Shown here piece by piece: positions 27,744-37,057 of a stretch of DNA of 64,000 nucleotides. A program made the translations under genes and the position numbers. How positions within the stretch are numbered: position 1 is the stretch's first letter; every line of letters starts with the position of its first letter. This DNA is from Acidobacteriota bacterium (GTDB lineage: Bacteria; Acidobacteriota; Terriglobia; Terriglobales; Acidobacteriaceae): NCBI GenBank assembly GCA_013289765.1, contig JABCZI010000002.1:248001-312000 (forward strand), in the 5' to 3' direction. The notes under the pieces are model-generated. The model did not search any database. It saw only the letters and a list, made by a program, of their open reading frames with translations, and had not been told where the DNA came from.

Positions 27744-29441
27744 CTAAGTTTGAGGTGCGCTAGCGGCAGCCGTTCCAACAGTCACGTGGAAAATTTCCAG
27801 ATATTGCCCGAAGGAGTGAGCTTCGAGGTCAGGCAGCTCGGGGAAACGAGCGCGCAAGCTTTCAGCCAACGCCCTGGTCCATCCCCCCTGCACGACCCAC
27901 ACCTTGCTGCCGGGATTCAAACCGTAAGCGTGCGCCATCTCAGGCCACTTGCTCGGGAAAGTCTCAAGCAGAATAGCGTCGTCGTTGGGGAATGTCGAGA
28001 TGACGCGGAAACCGCGACATTGGAACGACTCAAAGCCAGCCACGGAGCGGTCGAACACTATGGGCTTTTGATCGCAAAGGTAGTGGGCAAGCTGGAACTC
28101 AGTTGATTTGTTCACGTAGATCACATCTTGCGGCGACACTTCGCGCCCGATGAATGCCAGGGCTTGGTCCATATGCTCGTACCGCTGGTCGGCGAGAGGC
28201 AACATATCGCGCCCAGCCGGGGTGCCGAAGATCTGACACGCCACCACAATTCCGGCAGCGAGCGCCAAGGCCATGCCAATTCTTTGTTTCGCAATTCTCG
28301 CGAGAGCAAAGCTCACGCCTGCGACCGCAAAGATCGCGAGGAAAATACCCTGGCGGGTGCGACCGTAGGGATAGAAACCCGCCGCGACCGCGACCCAGTT
28401 CAACGCGAACGGCAGCAATAACAGGAGGGCCAGCAGTTGCGCGGGTGGCTTTTCCGCGGGGGGCTTTTCCGCTGGCGGCGATTTGTAACGCAACAGGAGC
28501 ACGATGGCTGCGACGAAGAGCAGCGTCGCAACATGCCCGACAATCACCCAGCCAAACACGAAACGGAAAATCCCAAACGTACCGCGGAACAGAAAGGGCA
28601 ACAGGTGATCCTGCCCGGCGTGATAGTAAAACTGAGATAAATACCAGTCCGCGTAACGGTGGGCGGCCTGCCCTCCCGCCGAGCCAACTCCGAGCCTTGC
28701 AATCTGTGTCACGTAGAGAAATCCGGCGAGCCCCAATCCCACCGCTTGTCCCGCGACCCAGGCGGCGATTACGGATGGTGAAACGCGTTGCGTGAACATG
28801 CGCAGGACGGCGTAAACCCCAATACTCGCTGCAAACAAAAAGGCCGAGTAGTGGGAGAGCATGGCGAAAAGCAAGCAGCCCGAAGAAAGTGCCGTTGCAC
28901 CGGCTGAATTCGTGGCCAAGCCACGCTCAAGAAAAAGCGCCGCGCCTGCCGCGAACATGAGCAGGAAAGCATATTGCCTTAAATCGGCAGAGATGGCGAT
29001 CATGGTCGGAAGAAACGTAACGAGCAGCAGTCCTACCCACGCGACCGTGCGGCCCAATATGCTGCTCAGCCACTTGTAATAAACCCAACAGAAAGCAGTT
29101 CCGGCAATCACGCAGGGCAAACGCAACACCAGGTTTGAAGTTCCCAGCGTCCTCCAGAAATACAGAACGAGCACCAGAAGCGGCGGATGATAAAGCGTGA
29201 GGCTTGCCCGGTAGGCGTTGAGAAAGGAATCCTGATTCGCAACCGAATAATGCCAGGCTTCGTCGACGTTGAAGTACGTTGCGTGGGCCAGCCAGGCGCG
29301 CCAGCCGAATCCTACGGCGACCACCAACGCTGCAAAAAAGTCGGAGTACTGGTTCAGTGCCGATTCGAAGTCCCGCCGCCGCGAGGCGCTTCTTTTCTCG
29401 AGAGCGGAAGCCTCTCGAACAACTTGATTACCGGAAAACAT
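27744..29441 (-). CDS. GT-C membrane glycosyltransferase (ArnT/PMT-like), paralogue B
   Basis: About 565 residues from the ATG at 29441 (MFSGNQVVREASALEKRSAS). It has the GT-C acidic loop YFNVDEAWHYSVANQ and then LYHPPLLVLVLYFWRTLGTS, ISADLRQYAFLLMF and LSHYSAFLFAASIGVYAVL. Each aligns block by block with the protein at 17315 (for example HPPLLILVLHYWRALGSS). A PPAEKPPAEKPPA tandem repeat lies in a cytosolic loop near residue 335. It presumably transfers a sugar from a polyprenyl-phosphate carrier on the outer face of the inner membrane. The acceptor is unknown. It stands alone between tgt and a phosphodiesterase gene. Confidence 0.85.
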   Translation of the reverse strand: MFSGNQVVREASALEKRSASRRRDFESALNQYSDFFAALVVAVGFGWRAWLAHATYFNVDEAWHYSVANQDSFLNAYRASLTLYHPPLLVLVLYFWRTLGTSNLVLRLPCVIAGTAFCWVYYKWLSSILGRTVAWVGLLLVTFLPTMIAISADLRQYAFLLMFAAGAALFLERGLATNSAGATALSSGCLLFAMLSHYSAFLFAASIGVYAVLRMFTQRVSPSVIAAWVAGQAVGLGLAGFLYVTQIARLGVGSAGGQAAHRYADWYLSQFYYHAGQDHLLPFLFRGTFGIFRFVFGWVIVGHVATLLFVAAIVLLLRYKSPPAEKPPAEKPPAQLLALLLLLPFALNWVAVAAGFYPYGRTRQGIFLAIFAVAGVSFALARIAKQRIGMALALAAGIVVACQIFGTPAGRDMLPLADQRYEHMDQALAFIGREVSPQDVIYVNKSTEFQLAHYLCDQKPIVFDRSVAGFESFQCRGFRVISTFPNDDAILLETFPSKWPEMAHAYGLNPGSKVWVVQGGWTRALAESLRARFPELPDLEAHSFGQYLEIFHVTVGTAAASAPQT

Positions 29442-29501
29442 CCACCCGATTGTAGCAACGCATTTTAATTCCCAGATGCTTCGCAAATCTGCCTTCGCGA
29501 A

Positions 29502-30002
29502 TCACTGCGAAGCGTCAGTTGCGGGCGTCAACTCCACCAGTTCGCCGCGCACTTTGCCGTTCTCAATCACCAGCCGTCCCACGCTGATGGGAAGCTTGAA
29601 TCGTCGCGGACCGGCGCTGCCGGGATTGAAAAACAGCACGCCGTCACGCGTCTCTTGTTGGGGACGATGAGTGTGGCCGGAAATCACCGCCGAGAATCCA
29701 GCCGCTTGGGGCTTCAGGTCCAGCCGCGCCAGATCGTGCAGCGCGTAGATGGAAATGCCACCCAGCTCAATCACTTCAGTTTCCGGCAGAATGCGAGCCC
29801 ATGCTTCTTTATCGATGTTGCCACGCACCGCAGTGACGGGAGCAATCTGGAAAAGCTTTTCGAGAATATCGGGCGAACCCACGTCTCCGGCATGGATGAT
29901 GTGCCGCGATCCGCGCAGAGCTTCGACTGCTTCAGGCCGCAGCAAACCGTGGGTGTCGGAGATAACTCCGATGAGGAGTGGAACTTCCACTTTCGGCTTC
30001 AA
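29502..30002 (-). CDS. YfcE/MJ0936-family metallophosphoesterase
   Basis: 166 residues, the normal length. All calcineurin-like metal motifs are visible: VISDTHG (DxH), HAGDVGSPDIL (GDxG), AVRGNIDKE (GNxD-like), and ISGHTHRP (GHxH), followed by FNPGSAGPRRF. Relatives cleave phosphodiesters with Mn2+ or Ni2+ in vitro, and the natural substrate is usually unknown. The 25 bases between it and the thioesterase gene upstream contain an ACTAGGTACTAGG repeat. Confidence 0.92.
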   Translation of the reverse strand: MKPKVEVPLLIGVISDTHGLLRPEAVEALRGSRHIIHAGDVGSPDILEKLFQIAPVTAVRGNIDKEAWARILPETEVIELGGISIYALHDLARLDLKPQAAGFSAVISGHTHRPQQETRDGVLFFNPGSAGPRRFKLPISVGRLVIENGKVRGELVELTPATDASQ

Positions 30003-30015
30003 GTTTCAAGTTTCC

Positions 30016-30042
30016 AAGTACTAGGTACTAGGTACTACCTAC
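30016..30042. repeat. ACTAGGTACTAGGTACTA tandem repeat, copy 1
   Basis: Three GTACTAG units between two minus-strand genes. The same word recurs at 41281-41301 after ruvA. Confidence 0.65.
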
Positions 30043-30426
30043 TTTTTTCATCCTCTCAACAAACTTCCCAATGCTCACAACCGCGCGGCCAACTGTACCC
30101 TGACCGATTTCCTGGACATCGTCGCGCGCGGTCACGCGTAGCGTGTAGAAGCGTCCGTCAAATGATTCGAGCGTGGCCTCAGCTTGAATGTGCGCGCCTA
30201 TTCCGCTCGCGGCGCGGTGTTGGATGTTGATCGAAGTACCGACGGTAATCTCGTCGCCCTCGCAGTACGCTTGCAGCGCTTGAAAGGCTGCAGTCTCCAT
30301 CAGGCGGATCATGTCTGGAGTGGCGTAAACCGGCGGCAGTTCGGGATGGTGCGCGGCCATGGTATGTTTGAACTCGGCCGTCTCGCGCGCTTCGCCGCGC
30401 GTACCAATCGGAATCTGCTTCGCCAT
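30028..30426 (-). CDS. FlK-like hotdog thioesterase
   Basis: 132 residues of the hotdog thioesterase fold. By spacing, Thr36 (YATPDM), Glu44 (LMETAAF) and His70 (INIQHRAA) match the Thr42/Glu50/His76 catalytic set of fluoroacetyl-CoA thioesterase, all shifted by six. Members found outside fluoroacetate producers are usually general acyl-CoA or aromatic-CoA thioesterases, so the substrate is open. The C-terminal end of the gene overlaps the ACTAGG repeat, which encodes the last few residues. It sits between the phosphodiesterase and the CADD-like gene on the same strand. Confidence 0.82.
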   Translation of the reverse strand: MAKQIPIGTRGEARETAEFKHTMAAHHPELPPVYATPDMIRLMETAAFQALQAYCEGDEITVGTSINIQHRAASGIGAHIQAEATLESFDGRFYTLRVTARDDVQEIGQGTVGRAVVSIGKFVERMKKVGST

Positions 30427-30510
30427 TCTTAATTACCTTCAGATCTCAAAAACGAAGAGCTAATGATTCCGGCGATCTCAGGAATCACTAGCTCGTCGTA
30501 TCGAATGAAC

Positions 30511-31203
30511 TCAAGCAGCGGCTGCTTTTCGCCCGGCCTCGATTCCGTCCAAAGCCTGCCATAACAGTTTGGCAGTCTGCTCGGCAGCGTCCAGCGCGGC
30601 CAGCGCCTCTTCGGGGTGGGTCGCGATACGCTTCTCCAGTTGGCTGCGCCACACATTCGAGTGGTATATGTCTGCGGTGGCGTGCAGCGTGAAGTAGCCG
30701 CGGGTCTTGTCGTCCGCGCCGTACATGTCGCGAAGGCCACGCTCTTTTTCTTTAGCCACGCGCGGCACCTGGGATTCATAAGAGTAGAACGCGGCCAGCG
30801 CCTCTTCCGGAGTGCCTTCGCTCGACGTGCGATGGAAATGCGCAATCAGTGCGTTGATTTCGGGCAAGGGCTGGTGGCCGCTCATATCGCGACTCGCTCC
30901 CATGCCCTCGGCAAAATCGAGCCACAGGTCTGAGTGTGGAACGGAATCGCTGCCGGATCCGCCCTGTTCGTCAGACATATTGGCCAGGACGGCGCGGCGC
31001 AGTTCGCCTTCATTTTCGCGAAGCGCCAGTTCAGCCAAATAGCCAGGGAACGCTTCGACATGGTGGTAGTACTGGCGCGCGTACTCGCCCAGATCGTCGC
31101 GCGTGAGCTCGCCCGCAGCCCACGCTTTGTAAAAAGGATGGCACAGCAGATCGTACTTCGCTATCGATGCCTCGAGTTGCTCGAAGAAATGAGTGCTATT
31201 CAT
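30511..31203 (-). CDS. CADD-like diiron protein, candidate para-aminobenzoate synthase
   Basis: 230 residues, all-helical heme-oxygenase/PqqC-like fold. The second of two adjacent ATGs (31203) is preferred, with AGGAGG five bases upstream. In chlamydial CADD the metal ligands I recall are Glu81, His88, Glu142, His174, Asp178 and His181. Here Glu79, His90 and Glu143 are plausible equivalents, and H174-x3-D178-x2-H181 (FTLHATADIYHS) keeps exactly the same numbering. Tyr25 and Tyr41 fit the tyrosines implicated in self-sacrificing pABA synthesis, and Lys151/Lys153 flank the expected lysine. It would feed folate synthesis by a single-turnover route. Function is inferred, not shown; a general iron-dependent oxidase is the alternative. 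Confidence 0.8.
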   Translation of the reverse strand: MNSTHFFEQLEASIAKYDLLCHPFYKAWAAGELTRDDLGEYARQYYHHVEAFPGYLAELALRENEGELRRAVLANMSDEQGGSGSDSVPHSDLWLDFAEGMGASRDMSGHQPLPEINALIAHFHRTSSEGTPEEALAAFYSYESQVPRVAKEKERGLRDMYGADDKTRGYFTLHATADIYHSNVWRSQLEKRIATHPEEALAALDAAEQTAKLLWQALDGIEAGRKAAAA

Positions 31204-31395
31204 CATGGCCTCCTGGTTCGGGTAGGGACTCACCACTATAAAGGGGCGTCCGCAGGTCGGCAAGTGATAGAGATCACCGGTAACGCGTGCAGATAAATAG
31301 GCCCTCAACCTCTGTTCGGTACAATACAGTCTTCCCTGTATTTACCTGCTACTCCGTCTAGCAGCAGAATGGGCCGTTTGGGGGGAGGCACTTCC

Positions 31396-31587
31396 GTGTA
31401 CGAAACTGACTTTGTCCGCACACTCTGTCAGAACATCGCCAATCAAAAAGATCCGGTCAAGGTAGAAGAACTCATTTCCCTTCTGCGAGCCGTGATCAAG
31501 GACGATCAGGAAGAAATCCGCATCCGAATGTTATTCCTCGCGAAAAAATATCCCATTACTGAAGGAACGCCAGAGCCTTCGGTCTGA
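31396..31587 (+). CDS. Small conserved-looking protein of unknown function
   Basis: A 63-residue acidic helical protein (YETDFVRTLCQNIANQKDPV, then VEELISLLRAVIKDDQEEIR). I start at the GTG at 31396 because GGGGGAGG lies eight bases upstream; an ATG nine codons earlier overlaps that site. No domain is recognised. The pattern of alternating hydrophobic and charged residues suggests two amphipathic helices, possibly a small regulator or adaptor. It is on its own strand between the divergent CADD-like gene and mnmG. Confidence 0.6.
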   Translation: MYETDFVRTLCQNIANQKDPVKVEELISLLRAVIKDDQEEIRIRMLFLAKKYPITEGTPEPSV

Positions 31588-31679
31588 GCAGCCATAAATT
31601 TCAAACTAATCCGAAGCCTTGAATCGCGAGGCTCCTGAGAACAGCCGCCAAATTTACAGAGTTGCTAGAATGAAAGTGG

Positions 31680-33731
31680 ATGCAGTTTACCGAACAATTC
31701 GACGTAGTCGTGGTCGGCGCTGGCCACGCCGGATGCGAGGCCGCGATGGCCGCGGCACGCATGGGATTAAAGACCGCGCTATACACGCTGAACGTCGATC
31801 TCATCGCGCAGATGTCCTGCAACCCGGCAATCGGCGGAATCGCTAAAGGACACCTGGTTCGCGAAGTCGATGCGCTCGGTGGAATCATGGGCGAGATTAC
31901 CGACGCTGTCGGCATCCAGTTCAGGCTGCTGAATACTTCCCGAGGGCCAGCTGTGTGGTCGCCCAGAGCGCAGTGCGACAAGCAGGCGTATCGCCTGAAG
32001 ATGCGCGAAGTTCTGGAATCGCAGTCGAACCTGAAGATCAAGCAAGCGGAAGTGGCGGAGCTGATTATTGAGGCGGCGTCCGGCGCCCGGCTTTCGGCTC
32101 CCGGGAATGCGGCCGACGACGACGGAACCCGGACGCCGGATGCCGGACGCCGGATTCTCGGAGTTCGCCTCCGCGACGGCCGCACCGTCGGCGCGCAAGC
32201 CGTGACCATCACCACTGGAACTTTCCTTAACGGCCTGATTCACTGCGGCGAGCAACAGTATCCCGCTGGACGCTCGGGGGAGCCGAACGCAATTCTGCTG
32301 GGTGAAGCTCTCAAGAATCTCGGACTGCGCGGGTGCCGGCTTAAGACGGGCACACCGCCGCGCCTTGACGGACGCACCATCGACTGGTCGCGTTTCGCCG
32401 AGCAGCCGGGCGACGCCGATCCTACGCCATTCAGTTTTCGAACCAGGCGCGTCGCCCATCACGACTCGCAAGTTCCCTGCTACATCGCGTGGACTACGCC
32501 CGAGACCCATCGCATCATTCGCGAGAACGTCCATCGCTCGCCGATGTACAGCGGGCAAATTCAGTCGATCGGACCACGCTATTGCCCGTCGATCGAAGAC
32601 AAGATCGTGAAGTTCCCCGACAAGGAAATGCACCAGCTCTACCTCGAGCCGGAAGGTCTGAACACGCATGAAATCTATGTGAACGGACTGAGCACCTCGC
32701 TACCGGTGGAAGTGCAGATCGAAATCCTGAAGTCGATCCCGGGCCTCGAAAATGCCGAGATGCTGCGGCCCGGCTATGCCATCGAGTACGACTCGATCGA
32801 TCCCACCGAATTGCAGCGCACGCTCGAGACTAAAAAAATCGCGGGACTGTTTCTCGGTGGGCAGATCAACGGCACGTCCGGTTACGAAGAAGCCGCTTGC
32901 CAGGGACTGATGGCGGGCATCAACGCGGCATTGCAGGTGAAGGCGCAGCCTCCGCTGATTCTTGACCGCACCGAGGCCTACACCGCGATCTTGATCGACG
33001 ATCTCATCTCCAAGGGCACGAACGAGCCTTACAGAATGTTTACTTCGCGGGCGGAGTTTCGCCTGCACTTGCGCATCGACAATGCCGATGGACGGCTCAC
33101 ACCGCACGGACGGCGCGTGGGATTGATTTCGGATGAGGCGTGGAATGATTTCCACGGCAAGCAACAACGGCTAATCGCAATAAAGAGTTGGCTGGAGCGA
33201 ACGAAAATAACCGCTCCCATGCTCGAGCAGAACTGGCCCGTCCCCGTGCCGCTCGAAGCGGACGAGCGAAGTCCGGCAAGTGTCATCGGTTTGTCTCTGG
33301 CTCAATTGCTCAAGCGGCCTGAGGTCAAAATCGAGCAGATGGCGCCAATCCTCCGCGAACTCGACCCTGGCTTTTTCGCCAGAGAATCCATCCATGAGAA
33401 TCCGTGCGGATCCGTGACGACTCTCTCTTCTGAAATTCGCAACGAACTTAGGTCGGTGGAAACGGAAATCAAGTACGAGGGCTATTTGCTGCAGCAGCAG
33501 CGCGCCATCGAACGAATGAAGAAGTCGGAACAGCGGTCGATTCCCGGCTGGTTCGATTACACCTCGGTCAGTGGCCTCTCGCGCGAGATGCAGGAGAAAC
33601 TCACGCATGTACAACCCCAAACGCTGGCGCAGGCCTCACGCATTCCCGGAGTCACTCCCGCCGCGGTGTCGCTGGTGAATGTCTATATTGAAATCCAGGC
33701 CCGCCGCCGCGAACAGGCGGCAGTTCTCTAA
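31680..33731 (+). CDS. mnmG: tRNA U34 carboxymethylaminomethyl modification enzyme MnmG (GidA), with insertions
   Basis: FAD protein that with MnmE installs the cmnm5 group on wobble uridine. 683 residues, longer than the usual 620-640. The FAD loop [39 protein letters not shown] and the [12 protein letters not shown] block are intact. The C-terminal helical domain ends in [19 protein letters not shown]. Residues about 133-158 ([20 protein letters not shown] and on) are an insertion encoded by a GC-rich element with inverted ends. A second small insertion ([13 protein letters not shown]) near residue 575 matches a dispersed GATCCGTG repeat. The partner mnmE is 5.3 kb away, not adjacent. Confidence 0.94.
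   Translation: MQFTEQFDVVVVGAGHAGCEAAMAAARMGLKTALYTLNVDLIAQMSCNPAIGGIAKGHLVREVDALGGIMGEITDAVGIQFRLLNTSRGPAVWSPRAQCDKQAYRLKMREVLESQSNLKIKQAEVAELIIEAASGARLSAPGNAADDDGTRTPDAGRRILGVRLRDGRTVGAQAVTITTGTFLNGLIHCGEQQYPAGRSGEPNAILLGEALKNLGLRGCRLKTGTPPRLDGRTIDWSRFAEQPGDADPTPFSFRTRRVAHHDSQVPCYIAWTTPETHRIIRENVHRSPMYSGQIQSIGPRYCPSIEDKIVKFPDKEMHQLYLEPEGLNTHEIYVNGLSTSLPVEVQIEILKSIPGLENAEMLRPGYAIEYDSIDPTELQRTLETKKIAGLFLGGQINGTSGYEEAACQGLMAGINAALQVKAQPPLILDRTEAYTAILIDDLISKGTNEPYRMFTSRAEFRLHLRIDNADGRLTPHGRRVGLISDEAWNDFHGKQQRLIAIKSWLERTKITAPMLEQNWPVPVPLEADERSPASVIGLSLAQLLKRPEVKIEQMAPILRELDPGFFARESIHENPCGSVTTLSSEIRNELRSVETEIKYEGYLLQQQRAIERMKKSEQRSIPGWFDYTSVSGLSREMQEKLTHVQPQTLAQASRIPGVTPAAVSLVNVYIEIQARRREQAAVL
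32076..32151. repeat. Inverted-repeat-bounded element inside mnmG
   Basis: Ends are GGCGTCCGGC (32076-32085) and its exact complement GCCGGACGCC (32142-32151). A further CCGGACGCCGGATGCCGG run lies on the right side. The frame stays open across it. Confidence 0.7.
33386..33420. repeat. GAATCCGTGCGGATCCGTG repeat within mnmG
   Basis: Reads GAATCCGTGCGGATCCGTGA in the 3' third of mnmG. It resembles the CACGGATC / GATTCGCACGGATC words between the DnaC-like and UvrC-like genes at 42826-42920. Confidence 0.5.
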
Positions 33732-33789
33732 GCGCTGAAATTAATCATGCGTTAACAATCAAATATTACGTGCACGTTACTATCGCGGG

Positions 33790-34137
33790 ATGTCACACGA
33801 CTCTTTGCAAATCGACGATCAGCCTGGAATGCTGCCAGGGCAGCGCGTTCTGCGCCTGGATGGCGCACTCGTAATGACCACGATATTTGAATTTCAGGCG
33901 ATAGTGCGTGCCGACAGTTCTCGCGCGTTAATCATCGATTTTGCCAAAGTTCCTTACGTTGATTCCGCCGGCATCGGCGCGCTCGTGGGAGCGTACGTTA
34001 CCCGGCAGAAGGGCGGTCGGACCCTTGCGCTGGTGTCGGTGAGCGACCGCATCCATAACGCTCTGAAGGTCACGCGGGTTGATCAGTTTTTTCGATTTTT
34101 CGATTCCGTCAGCGCGGCCGAAGAAGCGGTCGCGTAA
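33790..34137 (+). CDS. STAS-domain anti-sigma-factor antagonist-like protein
   Basis: 115 residues, a single STAS domain. It contains RALIIDFAKVPYVDSAGIGAL (given as the VPYVDSAGIGALVGAY core), where the serine of VDSAG is the residue phosphorylated by anti-sigma kinases in SpoIIAA/RsbV-type proteins. It could take part in a partner-switching circuit, and no RsbW-type kinase is nearby. The next gene, 74 bases downstream on the same strand, is a Hanks-type Ser/Thr kinase, so cross-talk is conceivable. Confidence 0.9.
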   Translation: MSHDSLQIDDQPGMLPGQRVLRLDGALVMTTIFEFQAIVRADSSRALIIDFAKVPYVDSAGIGALVGAYVTRQKGGRTLALVSVSDRIHNALKVTRVDQFFRFFDSVSAAEEAVA

Positions 34138-34211
34138 GAGCCGGCTTCGGTAAAATCCTTTGACTGGCCTTTGCATCCCTCCTAATATGTGTCACTTGGA
34201 ATTCTTTCCTA

Positions 34212-36968
34212 ATGATCGGCCAGACCATCTCGCACTACCGCATCACCGGCCAACTCGGCAGTGGCGGGATGGGGATCGTGTATGAGGCGCAAGACCTCGA
34301 CCTTGGGCGCAAGGTCGCTCTGAAGTTTTTACCCCCGCAGCTTGCTCGCGATCAGAATGCGCTGGACCGTTTTCTGTTCGAAGCCCGCACCGCTTCCGCG
34401 CTGAATCATCCCAATATCTGCACGATCTACGCGGTCGAGAAGGTGCAGCTTGGGAACGGAGAGCAGCAATCCTTTATCGCCATGGAATTGCTGGACGGCG
34501 AGACTTTGGATCGTCGCATGGGCGCCAGACCACTGCCGCTAGAGCGACTGCTCGACTGGGGCATTCAGTTGGCGGATGCGCTCGGTGCTGCGCACGCGAA
34601 AGGAATTATCCATCGCGATATCAAGCCGGCAAATATTTTCGTTACTCAGCGCAGCCAGGTGAAGGTGCTCGACTTCGGCCTCGCCAAGCTGACCCGTCCG
34701 GAGATGGCGATGGAAACCATCGGCCCCACGCAGGAAAGTCCGAATCCCGCGCATCTTACGAGTCCGGGCGCGACTGTGGGAACGATTTCCTATATGTCGC
34801 CCGAGCAAGCTCGCGGCGAGAAGCTTGACGCGCGTACGGATTTATTTTCTCTCGGAGTTGTGCTCTATCAGATGGCGACCGGGCGCCTGCCTTTTTCCGG
34901 GGCCACCTCCGCGGTAATCTTCCATGCCATTCTTGAACTAGATCCCATTCCACCGTTGCAGCTGAATTCCGAGTTGCCACCTAAGCTGGAAGAAATCATT
35001 GAGAAGGCTCTGGAAAAAGACGCGGACTTGCGCTATCAGTCGGCCGCCGATTTGCGAGGCGATTTACGCCGTTTGAAGCGCGACGCAGAATCGGGAGGAA
35101 AGTATTCGCAAGCGCCATCGGCGAGCGGGAGCCTGGACTCTGCCTCCGTCGGTTCGGAAAGAAATATCGCTCGCCATCGTTCTGGCACATCTTCTCCAGC
35201 CGCGATTCCGGCGGCACGCCAAACGAAACTGGGCGGCGCGGTGATCGCAGCGATTGTAGTCGCGCTGGTGGCGGCAGGCGGTTATGGTATCTATACTTTT
35301 CTCAATCCTAGCCGCCCAACTCCGTTCCAGGATATTTCCGTTACAAAGGTCACCGATACCGGCGATGCCGTGCAAGTCGCCATCTCTCCTGACGGTAAAT
35401 ACATCCTCAGCGTGATCAGAAACAAGGGACTGGTAAGCCTTTGGTTGAGAAATGTGCCGACGAACAGTAATGCCCAGGTGGAACCTCCGGCTGAGCTTGA
35501 TTACGGCGGGCTCCGATTCTCCCCGGACGGAAACTATTTTTATTTTGTGCGGAGCGATCAGGGAAATTCCGAGTTGAAATTTCTCTATCGCGCTCCCCTG
35601 CTTGGCGGAACACCGCAAAAACTGGCCACGGACGTTGATTCGAATATTACTCTTTCGCCTGATGGAAAAAACTTCGCCTTCATGCGTTATGACAATCCGG
35701 AGCCGGGAAAATATCGGCTGATCGTTCGTCCGGTTGAGGGAGGCGAGGAAGGTGAGAAAGTCCTGGCTAGCGGTTCGAACAGCCAGGGTCTCTATCAACC
35801 CGCATGGTCTCCCGATGGCAAGACCATCGTGTGCGACGTGGTTAACGTGGGCGGATCTATCGAGAGTCTTACGGCGGTGGACGTTGCTAGTGGCCGGCAG
35901 AAGATTTTCTTTAGCGGCAACACTCTATTCGAATCGCCTACCTGGATGCCGGACGGCAGTGCGTTGCTGGGAAGATGGAGCGGACAGAGCTTGAATTACA
36001 ATCAGTTCCAAATTGCCTTGGTTTCCTACCCGGAAGGCAGGATGTCTCCGATCACCCGCGATACCAATAGTTACTCGAATCTGGGCGTTGCTGCGAACGG
36101 GAAATCGCTGGTGACGGTGATGGGCGCGGAAAGATGGAACCTGTTTGTGATGCCGGCCTCCGGAACAAGTTCCCAGGGCCGCGCCATCACGTCGTCAAAA
36201 GCATTCACGAATTTCTCCTGGACGCGAGACGGCCAATTGATTGGGGATCAGGCAAACAACCTGAATCGAATCGATCCGGCAACCGGCGGCAAGACCATAA
36301 TTACGACTGAGGATGGAAAGCCGAGTGGCAATCCTTCTGGCTGTCCTGATGGCCGCCATGTCGTGTTCGACCTCAGCTTCCACGGAAACACTGGTGACCA
36401 GAACATCTGGCGCATCGATTCGGCAGGCAGTAATTTGAAGCAACTTACGGCCGGCAAGCGCGACCATCATGCCGTGTGTTCTCCGGACAGCCAGTGGGTG
36501 TATTACATCGAACAGAAAGACGAAGGAAAACTGGCTCGCTCTTCGATTGACGGCGGCGCTTCGCAACCCGTGTCGGCTTTGCCCATTTCCATGGATGGCA
36601 CTTTCGACCTCTCCCCTGATGGGAAGCTCGCGGTGTTTGCAACTTTGGAGCATTCGGGCGAGCACAAGGAAAAGCTGGCGTTGATAGCCACCGCCTCGGG
36701 GCAAGCCAAGCTCGTGGAGTTCGAACGTCCGCGATTTGGCCTGGTGCGATTCGCGCACGACGGAAAGGCTGTGGTCTATCCGACGCGGGAAAATGGAGTG
36801 GATAACCTCTGGTCGCAACCGCTCGATGGTTCAAAGGGCAGGAAGATTACTGATTTCACCTCGGAACAGATTTACGACTTCCACTGGTCGTTTGACGGAA
36901 AACAGTTGGCGATGGGTCGCGGACATACGGACTCGGATGTTGTTCTGATTCGCGACATGAGACCGTAG
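34212..36968 (+). CDS. Membrane Ser/Thr protein kinase with TolB/PD40-type beta-propeller
   Basis: 918 residues. Kinase domain (about 8-280): glycine loop YRITGQLGSGGMGIVYEAQD, VALKFL lysine, IIHRDIKPANIF catalytic loop, VLDFGLAKL (DFG), and GTISYMSPEQARGEKLDART. A membrane helix at about residues 335-360 (AVIAAIVVALVAAGGYGIYT) is followed by an external region of about 550 residues. That region has repeated propeller blades marked by SPDGKYIL, SPDGNYFYF, SPDGKNFAFM, SPDGKTIVCD and LSPDGKLAVFA. This fusion is widespread in Acidobacteria. The propeller probably senses an extracytoplasmic ligand. All catalytic residues are present, so it should be an active kinase. Confidence 0.94.
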   Translation: MIGQTISHYRITGQLGSGGMGIVYEAQDLDLGRKVALKFLPPQLARDQNALDRFLFEARTASALNHPNICTIYAVEKVQLGNGEQQSFIAMELLDGETLDRRMGARPLPLERLLDWGIQLADALGAAHAKGIIHRDIKPANIFVTQRSQVKVLDFGLAKLTRPEMAMETIGPTQESPNPAHLTSPGATVGTISYMSPEQARGEKLDARTDLFSLGVVLYQMATGRLPFSGATSAVIFHAILELDPIPPLQLNSELPPKLEEIIEKALEKDADLRYQSAADLRGDLRRLKRDAESGGKYSQAPSASGSLDSASVGSERNIARHRSGTSSPAAIPAARQTKLGGAVIAAIVVALVAAGGYGIYTFLNPSRPTPFQDISVTKVTDTGDAVQVAISPDGKYILSVIRNKGLVSLWLRNVPTNSNAQVEPPAELDYGGLRFSPDGNYFYFVRSDQGNSELKFLYRAPLLGGTPQKLATDVDSNITLSPDGKNFAFMRYDNPEPGKYRLIVRPVEGGEEGEKVLASGSNSQGLYQPAWSPDGKTIVCDVVNVGGSIESLTAVDVASGRQKIFFSGNTLFESPTWMPDGSALLGRWSGQSLNYNQFQIALVSYPEGRMSPITRDTNSYSNLGVAANGKSLVTVMGAERWNLFVMPASGTSSQGRAITSSKAFTNFSWTRDGQLIGDQANNLNRIDPATGGKTIITTEDGKPSGNPSGCPDGRHVVFDLSFHGNTGDQNIWRIDSAGSNLKQLTAGKRDHHAVCSPDSQWVYYIEQKDEGKLARSSIDGGASQPVSALPISMDGTFDLSPDGKLAVFATLEHSGEHKEKLALIATASGQAKLVEFERPRFGLVRFAHDGKAVVYPTRENGVDNLWSQPLDGSKGRKITDFTSEQIYDFHWSFDGKQLAMGRGHTDSDVVLIRDMRP

Positions 36969-36998
36969 CGGAAAGATTGACTTCGCTATCTCCAAGCA

Positions 36999-37030
36999 AA
37001 AAGGCGGCCCGTTTCTGGCCGCCTTCTTCT
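36999..37030. terminator. Bidirectional rho-independent terminator between the kinase gene and csp
   Basis: Perfect nine-base stem AAGGCGGCC / GGCCGCCTT with a seven-base loop. It is followed by CTTCTCTT on the plus strand and a TTTTGC run on the minus strand. It is placed between convergent genes. Confidence 0.85.
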
Positions 37031-37057
37031 CTTACGAATTCTTACCTGCGAAGCGGT

